The notes under the pieces were generated by a model, which saw only the letters and a program-made list of their open reading frames with translations, was not told the DNA's origin and made no database searches. Positions 1-6,046 of a stretch of 16,648 bases of DNA are shown here, piece after piece. The position numbers and the translations under genes were made by a program. Within the stretch, counting starts at the first letter, position 1; every line of letters begins with the position of its first letter. The DNA comes from JAURFX01 sp038125265 (lineage in GTDB: Bacteria > Pseudomonadota > Gammaproteobacteria > Steroidobacterales > Rariloculaceae). Where the stretch lies: the NCBI GenBank assembly GCA_038125265.1, contig JAYPDM010000022.1, positions 1 to 16,648 of the forward strand, in the 5' to 3' direction.

Positions 1-956
1 TAGTACTACTTATTTTTGCTGAGATTACACCAAAAACTTTTGCCGTAAAGTATCCTTCAAAGATTGCGCTACCAGCCTCATTGATTTATTACCCATTATT
101 AAAAATCTTTAGCCCTGTAGTACTTTTTGTTAGCTTCATTGTAAATCTGGTCCTTAAGCTATTTGGTTTTGACTCGAATGACCTTAAGGGGCAAGCCTTG
201 AACTCTGCCGAGTTAAAGGCAGCAGTGACTGAATCAGGTGAATATGTTCCTGATGATCATCAACAAATGCTTCTCACCATTCTCGACCTAGAAAATATCG
301 ATGTCGATGATGTTATGGTTCCAAGGCAGGAAATAATCGGATTGGATCTTAATGAACCTTGGGAGGAGTCAATCAAAGTGCTGAAATCTACTAAATACTC
401 AAGATTGCCATTGTATCGAGATGACATCGATCAAATCATCGGTGTAGTCAGAGTTCGAGATGTGCTTTCAGATATTATGAATCCAGAGTTTAGTGAGTCA
501 CAACTCCTAAGAAAGATTCAAGCGCCTTTTTATATTCCAGAAGGGACCCCTTTAAGTAAACAGCTTATTAATTTTAAGGAGCATAATCACAGATTTGCTT
601 TTGTAGTTGATGAGTACGGAGACATCCAGGGCATTGTTACTATTGAAGATGTTATAAGAGAAATTATTGGTGATATCAATAAAATTGATAAGGCTACGGA
701 TCTTGAATTGCATAAGCTATCAGATAACAAATATCGAGTTGATGCAGGAATGAGTATAAGAAAAGTTAATCGCCTGCTTGCTTGGACCATGCCAAACAAG
801 GGACAAACCACTATTAATGGTTTAGTTCTTGAGCTTTTAGGCGAGATGCCAGAAAAAGGTCATAATTTTTCTATTGAAAACTATGTTATTGAAGTTCTAG
901 AAAGCAATGATCATATGATCAAGACAGTGAGCATTGAGCAACTGCAGAGCGCTTAA
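1..956 (+). CDS. CNNM/CorC-HlyC family ion transporter, 3' part (5'-truncated)
   Basis: This is the end of a membrane protein of the CorB/YfjD (DUF21-CBS-CBS-CorC_HlyC) family, linked in other bacteria to Mg2+/Co2+ transport or efflux. The frame is open from base 3 (first whole codon) to the TAA at 954-956, giving 317 visible residues. No genuine start is seen. A TTG at 81 is internal, because the codons before it encode the end of the DUF21 membrane domain with its EITPKT motif. Next come a hydrophobic helix (about residues 35-55), a first CBS domain around MVPRQEI, a second CBS domain around FVVDEYGDIQGIVTIEDV, and a C-terminal CorC_HlyC domain around INGLVLELLGEMP. The usual family length is about 420 residues, so roughly 100 are missing upstream. 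It is the only plus-strand gene here and converges on dnaB with a 4-base overlap. The family assignment is firm; the transported ion is not shown by the sequence. Confidence 0.9.
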   Translation, partial: VLLIFAEITPKTFAVKYPSKIALPASLIYYPLLKIFSPVVLFVSFIVNLVLKLFGFDSNDLKGQALNSAELKAAVTESGEYVPDDHQQMLLTILDLENIDVDDVMVPRQEIIGLDLNEPWEESIKVLKSTKYSRLPLYRDDIDQIIGVVRVRDVLSDIMNPEFSESQLLRKIQAPFYIPEGTPLSKQLINFKEHNHRFAFVVDEYGDIQGIVTIEDVIREIIGDINKIDKATDLELHKLSDNKYRVDAGMSIRKVNRLLAWTMPNKGQTTINGLVLELLGEMPEKGHNFSIENYVIEVLESNDHMIKTVSIEQLQSA

Positions 957-2356
957 AGAATAGGCACGCCCTCACCGTAATTATCAGGAATATAATTTTC
1001 AAATTTAGTATATTCACCCAAAAAGGTAAGAAGGAAATCACCAGTCGGACCGCTTCTCTGCTTACCAATAATTATATCGGCGATGCCTCTCTTTGGTGTC
1101 TCTGGATCATATACCTCTTCACGATAAATAAATAGTATCAGATCCGAATCTTGTTCAATTGCTCCGGATTCCCTCAAATCACTCATCACGGGTCTTTTGT
1201 CTTGTCTGCTCTCAATACCTCGATTTAATTGTGAAAGCGCAATGATTGGAATGTCTAATTCTTTAGCCAAAGATTTTAAAGATCTTGAGATTTCAGATAT
1301 TTCTGTTGCTCTATTTTCTTTGGTTCCTGAGACACTCATTAATTGTAAATAATCAACGATAATCAATCCTAAATTATGCTCTCGCTTTAATCGTCTAGCT
1401 CTAGCACGAAGTTCAATAGGAGTAAGTGATCCAACATCATCGACCCATATGGGAGCATCTGAAAGCATCGTCCCTGCAGAATTCACGCGTGACCAATCCT
1501 CGCCACTGAGCTTTCCATTCCTAAGCTTAGACTGGTTGATACGACCAATTGAAGATAACATTCTCATAGATAATTGCTCTGATGACATCTCCATACTAAA
1601 GACACCAACTGGGACCTTATGCCCAATTGAGGCATTTTCAGCAATATTCATTGCAAAGCTTGTCTTACCCATTGAAGGCCTTCCTGCAATCACAATTAAA
1701 TCGCCTCTTTGGAGACCCGAAGTAAATTCGTCCAATTTAGTAAATCCTGTAGGAACACCAGTAATATCTTTTCCAGACTTAGCTAGCATATCCAGACGAT
1801 CAATGACATTGGGTATAAGGTCTTTTACTTGCTTGAATCCAAGCTTGATACCCCTTGAATTATCATATATCTCATAGACCTTCTTTTCTGCCTCATCCAA
1901 AAGCTCTTCCGTAGATGCCCCTTCTGGATTGCGAACGCTTGTTGCAATCTCTGCGCTGATGGTAAGAAGCTTTCTTAGGACGGCTTTATTTCTAATAATT
2001 TCTGCATAAGCTTTGATATTTGCTGAACTAGGAGTTGAATTAATTATCTCCGTAATATATTCAATACCGCCAATGCTTGACAGTTCATCTCTTGAGGCAA
2101 GAAGCTCTGAGACAGTAATAGCATCAACCGTTCCTCCATCGCCCTGTATTTTTTCAATGCATGAAAAAATAATCTTATTCTCTCTTTTAAAAAAGTCCTG
2201 ACTATTTACTTCATCAGCAACTTTATCCCAAGAGGATGGATCAATGAGAAGTCCCCCCAAAACCGATAACTCTGCTTGAATAGAACTGGGCGGTAGCTCC
2301 AGATTTAAGTCATCTTTTGATCTTCTTGCCCCAAGTTTATCTGGCTGCAAGCTCAT
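953..2356 (-). CDS. dnaB: Replicative DNA helicase DnaB
   Basis: Hexameric 5'-3' helicase that unwinds DNA at the replication fork and contacts primase and the clamp loader. The 467-residue length is normal. The N-terminal collar domain covers about residues 22-125, with a linker to about 195 and a RecA-like motor domain from about 200. Walker A is GRPSMGKT (225-232), Walker B is LIIVDYLQLM (331-340), and the conserved stretch MSDLRESGAIEQDSD lies at 391-405. The ATG at 2354-2356 is only 2 bp after the rplI stop, so dnaB is the last gene of the ribosomal operon that starts at rpsF. No intein or insertion is seen in the motor domain. Its TAA overlaps the stop of the convergent transporter gene, so any terminator must lie inside that gene. 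Confidence 0.98.
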   Translation of the reverse strand: MSLQPDKLGARRSKDDLNLELPPSSIQAELSVLGGLLIDPSSWDKVADEVNSQDFFKRENKIIFSCIEKIQGDGGTVDAITVSELLASRDELSSIGGIEYITEIINSTPSSANIKAYAEIIRNKAVLRKLLTISAEIATSVRNPEGASTEELLDEAEKKVYEIYDNSRGIKLGFKQVKDLIPNVIDRLDMLAKSGKDITGVPTGFTKLDEFTSGLQRGDLIVIAGRPSMGKTSFAMNIAENASIGHKVPVGVFSMEMSSEQLSMRMLSSIGRINQSKLRNGKLSGEDWSRVNSAGTMLSDAPIWVDDVGSLTPIELRARARRLKREHNLGLIIVDYLQLMSVSGTKENRATEISEISRSLKSLAKELDIPIIALSQLNRGIESRQDKRPVMSDLRESGAIEQDSDLILFIYREEVYDPETPKRGIADIIIGKQRSGPTGDFLLTFLGEYTKFENYIPDNYGEGVPIL

Positions 2357-2358
2357 GC

Positions 2359-2817
2359 TTACTCAGAAACTTCTTCAGCTATGATAGAGAGCTTTATGGT
2401 GACATCAACCTCAGCATGCAAATGAATTTTTACATCATATTCACCCACTTCCTTAAAGGGGCCATCAGGAAGTCTAACTTCGGATCGATTCACCTCTACA
2501 CCTGAGGCTGTGCATGCATCTGAAATATCTATTGGACCAATAGATCCGAAAAGTTTTCCTTCAGGTCCAGCTGCGCTAGTGACAGATATTGATTTACCCT
2601 CTAACGCTAAAGCTCTTTCTTTGGCTTGATTAAGATCATCAAGCGCTTTTGCTTCAAATTCCGCACGCTTGGCTTCATATTCTTTTAAGTTTTCCTCATT
2701 AGCAACTTTTGCCTTGCCTTGTGGAATGAGAAAATTTCGACCATAGCCAGATGCAACTTTTACTACCTGACCAATTTCTCCGAGATTATCTACTTTTTCT
2801 AATAAAATTACGTTCAT
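2359..2817 (-). CDS. rplI: 50S ribosomal protein L9
   Basis: Large-subunit protein L9, which binds 23S rRNA near the L1 stalk and reaches towards the neighbouring ribosome. It has 152 residues against about 149 in E. coli. The N-terminal RNA-binding domain has the family hallmark, starting MNVILLEKVDNLGEIGQVV, followed by GYGRNFLIPQGKA. A long charged connecting helix (about residues 42-75) and the C-terminal domain with GKLFGSIGPIDISDA follow. The ATG overlaps the stop of the upstream DUF2232-type gene in an ATGA (2814-2817), so translation is probably coupled. dnaB follows 2 bp later. Confidence 0.98.
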   Translation of the reverse strand: MNVILLEKVDNLGEIGQVVKVASGYGRNFLIPQGKAKVANEENLKEYEAKRAEFEAKALDDLNQAKERALALEGKSISVTSAAGPEGKLFGSIGPIDISDACTASGVEVNRSEVRLPDGPFKEVGEYDVKIHLHAEVDVTIKLSIIAEEVSE

Positions 2818-3689
2818 TTTGATCCTATAAAATTAAATTTTCTGAGATTAAGAAATATATCCATAATACCAATAATCACTAATATTAGTGAGAGAAAATT
2901 AGACGTTATTGGTATAAAAAACATTAAATAAAATAAAAATAAGGCCTGCCTGGGTATGGAAAACTTTACTAATAAAAAGTGTATAAAGGATAATCCAGCA
3001 AAAAATAAGGCTGTTAAGCAAAGCATCGCTAGCTGATTGATAATACTAAGATCGAGAAAGAAAGAAAGGGCATAGATGAATATTGTGGCAATACCTAGAA
3101 ATTGCCCTAACCTTAAATTTGTAAATTCATCAAAAAGGGGTCTTAAAGTTTGAAAATGAGAACACCAAGCGTAACTTAAAAGCAAAGTTACAAATGCATA
3201 TATATATAACAGCCATACAATACTTGAGTAAAAATACTCATACATAACTTCTCTCATTGTTGATATATCAACATTGCTTGACTCGAAGGCTGGGCTCAGT
3301 TGCATTAAGACTTGATCAATAAAGCCATATGGCACAACAAAGATTAAGCTAATAATCAATAGAATGCTATAAGATATTATTGTAAGTAATTGAAATATAA
3401 GTATAAATGAAATTTTATTTCTTAGAAGCGTTCCGTACAATAACCCAAGGGATAATGAAAATAAAACATACACAAAGGTAAAAATGACATTTATGCCCAT
3501 AACACTGGCTACTAGGATAGAGAGTATTATGGTTATGCCAGCGTAATTGAGTAAGTTTTTTGTGTGATTTTTTACTGCAATTAAAGCAAAGAAAGAGGAT
3601 TGCAATAATGGAAATAGAATGTAAGACAATTGCAAAATAAGAATAATGCGAACTGGGCTGCTAGTAGCCCACTTTAAGAAATTAATCAC
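2814..3689 (-). CDS. DUF2232/YybS-type multi-pass membrane protein
   Basis: A 291-residue, very hydrophobic protein with about seven or eight predicted membrane helices (roughly 10-38, 48-70, 72-88, 93-118, 158-175, 195-225, 227-243, 248-280). A membrane protein of the DUF2232 (YybS-like) family sits between rpsR and rplI in Pseudomonas and many other Gammaproteobacteria. The assignment rests on that position, the length and the topology, not on a catalytic motif. The function of the family is not known to me. The start is a GTG at 3687-3689 with only a weak ribosome binding site, 9 bp after the rpsR stop and in the same frame as it, so translation may depend on re-initiation. Its TGA overlaps the rplI ATG. 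Confidence 0.8.
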   Translation of the reverse strand: MINFLKWATSSPVRIILILQLSYILFPLLQSSFFALIAVKNHTKNLLNYAGITIILSILVASVMGINVIFTFVYVLFSLSLGLLYGTLLRNKISFILIFQLLTIISYSILLIISLIFVVPYGFIDQVLMQLSPAFESSNVDISTMREVMYEYFYSSIVWLLYIYAFVTLLLSYAWCSHFQTLRPLFDEFTNLRLGQFLGIATIFIYALSFFLDLSIINQLAMLCLTALFFAGLSFIHFLLVKFSIPRQALFLFYLMFFIPITSNFLSLILVIIGIMDIFLNLRKFNFIGSK

Positions 3690-3698
3690 TGCTTTTGA

Positions 3699-3881
3699 TT
3701 AATGTCTGTCAGTATATGGTAGAAGAGATAAAAATCTTGCTCGCTTAATTTCAGTAGAAATTCTTCTTTGTTCAAAATTAGTAGTTCCGCTCACTCTGCT
3801 TGGAATAATTTTTCCATTTTCAGTAGTATGCTTTCTGAGAACATCTAAATTTTTATAATCTATAGTTGCATCTTTACTCAT
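3699..3881 (-). CDS. rpsR: 30S ribosomal protein S18, N-terminally short
   Basis: Small-subunit protein S18, the partner of S6 on the platform of the 30S subunit. The conserved core is clear: IDYKNLDVLRKHTTENGKI, then IPSRVSGT and IKRARFLSLLPYTDRH at the C-terminus. With 60 residues it is about 15 shorter than the E. coli protein. The whole difference is at the N-terminus, where the usual basic RRRK-C-RF segment is absent. The ATG at 3879-3881 has a good GAGGA site in front of it. An in-frame TAA two codons upstream, which is also the rpsF stop, rules out a longer start. The other upstream frames do not encode the missing segment. It lies 3 bp after rpsF. Confidence 0.95.
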   Translation of the reverse strand: MSKDATIDYKNLDVLRKHTTENGKIIPSRVSGTTNFEQRRISTEIKRARFLSLLPYTDRH

Positions 3882-3884
3882 TAC

Positions 3885-4394
3885 TTATTCCTCACTTTCT
3901 GGTGTTGAAAGAACTTCTGATGCCTGTTCATGTGCATCATTAGAATCAGAAGGCTTTTCTTTCTCAGGCTCTTGATTAGATTCAGTACTATTTTTGACTA
4001 CGGAATCTTTGGAATTTTCTAACTTTTTAGCCTGAGAAGGCAGTGCGTCCTCTTTTTCTCTTCTTAATTCATCTTCTCTCTCTTTCCCAAGAAACGATTG
4101 ATGCGTAATTGCATGATCTCTTTTGACGATCAAATACCTAAGTACAGCATCATTAAATTTAAATGATGATACGATCTCATCAAGGGGTGCTTTATCACAT
4201 TCTACATTTAATAAAATATAGTGTGCCTTATGAATCTTCTCAATAGGATGTGCAAGCATCCTCCTTCCCCAGTCCTCTTGTCTATGAATGGAGCCACCGG
4301 ATTCAGTGATAGTTTTCTTATACTTATCAACCATAGCGGGAACTTGCTCGCTCTGATCTGGATGTACAATAAATACAATTTCGTAATGTCTCAT
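3885..4394 (-). CDS. rpsF: 30S ribosomal protein S6 with long acidic tail
   Basis: Small-subunit protein S6, which binds 16S rRNA as a heterodimer with S18. The folded domain fills residues 1 to about 100, from MRHYEIVFIVHPDQSEQVP through WGRRMLAHPIEK and AHYILLNVE to NDAVLRYLIVKRD. It is followed by a hydrophilic tail of about 65 residues rich in E, D, S, N, K and ending ESEE. E. coli S6 also ends in an acidic tail that RimK extends with glutamates, but the protein here, at 169 residues, is longer than the E. coli one (about 131). First gene of the ribosomal operon; the start has a TAGGGAG ribosome binding site. A promoter is predicted about 60-90 bases upstream. Confidence 0.96.
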   Translation of the reverse strand: MRHYEIVFIVHPDQSEQVPAMVDKYKKTITESGGSIHRQEDWGRRMLAHPIEKIHKAHYILLNVECDKAPLDEIVSSFKFNDAVLRYLIVKRDHAITHQSFLGKEREDELRREKEDALPSQAKKLENSKDSVVKNSTESNQEPEKEKPSDSNDAHEQASEVLSTPESEE

Positions 4395-4452
4395 ATATCT
4401 CCCTACGGTTTTAGTTTCCCTTATTTAATGATGAAACAAGGAGTAAGCAGGA

Positions 4453-4481
4453 ATCATATATCAATCAAATTATTAGCTCAA
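4453..4481 (-). promoter_or_regulatory. Predicted sigma70-type promoter of the rpsF operon
   Basis: On the minus strand a TTGAGC (-35, bases 4481-4476) and a TATGAT (-10, bases 4458-4453) are separated by exactly 17 bases. The -10 matches the consensus at five of six positions, the -35 at four. It sits in the 91-bp gap between rlmB and rpsF and would give a leader of about 50 bases. No terminator was seen between rlmB and rpsF, so read-through from the ECF-rlmB operon is also possible. Confidence 0.55.
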
Positions 4482-4485
4482 GTCT

Positions 4486-5226
4486 TTATTGACCCCGGTT
4501 AGCCATAATATGACTCAGTACTACGCCAGACGCTACAGATACATTAAGGCTTTCAATTTTTTTTGATATCGGAATTTTTACCATAAAGTCCATTTTATCT
4601 CTTGTGAGCCTTCTAATTCCTTTTCCCTCAGAACCCATGACTACTGCCATTGGATGGTCTGGCTTTATTTCAAATATTGAATCACTTGCCTCTTGGTCTG
4701 CACCATAAAACCAAATTCCGTATGACTTTAGTTTTTCGATAGCGCTTGCAAGATTTACACAGGTATAAATATCTAGTATTTGATCAGCACCGCAAGAAAC
4801 TTTAGATACGGTATCTGAAATTCCTGCAGATTTGTTTTGTGTAATCAAAACGCAATCCACTCCAAATGCAAGCGCAGACCTTAAGCATGCTCCTAAATTA
4901 TGAGGATCAGTAATTTGATCTAGTATTAACATTAAAAATGACTGTTTTGGGGATTTAAAATTTGAATAATAATCCTCAAGTAACTTTAATTTCTTTGATT
5001 TGTTCTCAATAACGATACCTTGATGGTTGCCATCACTGGATAAATCATCAAGCATTTTTTTACTTACCTCTTTATAGTTAATTCCTAGTAATGTCAGTTC
5101 TTTTGTAATTTTCTTGATTTTATCTTTCTCGACATAATTACCAAGATAAATATTGATTATATCTTCGGGTCTATTTTCAACAACCGATAGGCAACTATGT
5201 AGGCCAAAAATAATATTCTTTTTCAT
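4486..5226 (-). CDS. rlmB: 23S rRNA 2'-O-methyltransferase RlmB (SpoU/TrmH family)
   Basis: SAM-dependent methyltransferase of the SPOUT class. RlmB of E. coli makes Gm2251 in the peptidyl-transferase region of 23S rRNA. The 246-residue length fits (E. coli about 243). An N-terminal substrate-binding domain (about 1-75) is followed by the knotted catalytic domain with all three family motifs: DPHNLGACLRSA (107-118), VVMGSEGKGIRRL (195-207) and ISKKIESLNVSVASGVVL (220-237). The ATG at 5224-5226 comes 4 bp after the ecfT stop, so it is probably transcribed with the transporter. Placement next to the rpsF operon is common in Gammaproteobacteria. Confidence 0.95.
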   Translation of the reverse strand: MKKNIIFGLHSCLSVVENRPEDIINIYLGNYVEKDKIKKITKELTLLGINYKEVSKKMLDDLSSDGNHQGIVIENKSKKLKLLEDYYSNFKSPKQSFLMLILDQITDPHNLGACLRSALAFGVDCVLITQNKSAGISDTVSKVSCGADQILDIYTCVNLASAIEKLKSYGIWFYGADQEASDSIFEIKPDHPMAVVMGSEGKGIRRLTRDKMDFMVKIPISKKIESLNVSVASGVVLSHIMANRGQ

Positions 5227-5230
5227 TGGA

Positions 5231-6046
5231 TTAAATATTCCATTGCATGAATTGGGGATTAAATTGACTAATTAAATAAATTATCGATAACAGTAAAATG
5301 ATTAATGAGATAGTTTCTGTAAATTTATTTCCTGGACTATTTCTTACAAATGTACGCTTCTTGTTTGAGGCATAACCTCTGACATCTAACGCCATGGCTT
5401 GAACCTGCCCATTCCTTAGACCTAAAACCAGCATTGCAAATACCAGGTGCCTGAATCGATGTATCTTTTTTCTAAAACCTTTAAGTTCAAAACCAAGATT
5501 CCTAACTTTCTGAGTTAATAAAATCTCTAATGCAAGCTTAATAAATCTTGGAAACAGGATTAAACCTAGAACTGGAGCATGCACATATCTATAATTCCAA
5601 CCACGTTCAGTGAAATTTTGAACAAGATCGCTGGGATGAGTGGTAAATGCAAAAGTAAGCCCTGCCATCGCTAAAGTAAGAAATCTTAATCCTAATAAAG
5701 CACCAAAACCTAATGCTGACCATGTTAAATCCTTAAACGGTGTACTGATTGCAATTATGTCAGAGCCAGCAGTAACTTGACCACCATAAAAAAAGGGAAA
5801 CACGGAAGAGATAATAAAAACAAAGGGTAGAATAATTTTTCCAAAATTCCAGTACAGCTTGTAAGGGATATTAGTTAAAAATATTGCTGAGCAAAATGCA
5901 AAAAGGAATAAACCAATAGCAACACTGAGGCTTGTATTAAATATCGCGACAAAAGAAATACTTAAAATAATCATCAACTTAGTATAAGGACTTAACCGAT
6001 GGATAAACGAATCGCCTTGCTGATAGGTAATTTTAAAATTATCCAT
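5231..6046 (-). CDS. ecfT: ECF transporter T component (EcfT family)
   Basis: Transmembrane energy-coupling subunit that transmits ATP-driven movement to the substrate-binding S component in vitamin-type ECF importers. The 271-residue protein has the family layout. The start MDNFKITYQQGDSFIHRLSP leads into helices at about 22-38, 41-58, 68-85, 110-135 and 155-172. A cytoplasmic coupling segment carries QKVRNLGFELKGF (about 179-191) and MALDVRGY (218-225), which matches the Ala-Arg-Gly type coupling motifs. A last helix lies at about 244-262. Residues THPSDL (136-141) fit the conserved loop. The start overlaps the end of the upstream S-A-A' fusion by 8 bp, so the two are translationally coupled. 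Together they would make a whole transporter. Confidence 0.88.
   Translation of the reverse strand: MDNFKITYQQGDSFIHRLSPYTKLMIILSISFVAIFNTSLSVAIGLFLFAFCSAIFLTNIPYKLYWNFGKIILPFVFIISSVFPFFYGGQVTAGSDIIAISTPFKDLTWSALGFGALLGLRFLTLAMAGLTFAFTTHPSDLVQNFTERGWNYRYVHAPVLGLILFPRFIKLALEILLTQKVRNLGFELKGFRKKIHRFRHLVFAMLVLGLRNGQVQAMALDVRGYASNKKRTFVRNSPGNKFTETISLIILLLSIIYLISQFNPQFMQWNI

Noticed and set aside
1449..1877. Open frame of 142 codons on the plus strand
   Set aside because: It lies antisense to the motor domain of dnaB, and its translation resembles no family I know.
953..2356. Intein or insertion in dnaB, a common site for them
   Set aside because: The protein has the normal length and the Walker A and B regions are continuous.
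4395..4452. S6:S18-binding leader motif before rpsF
   Set aside because: An ACCG occurs in the leader, but I could not find a stem that would present it as in the known motif.
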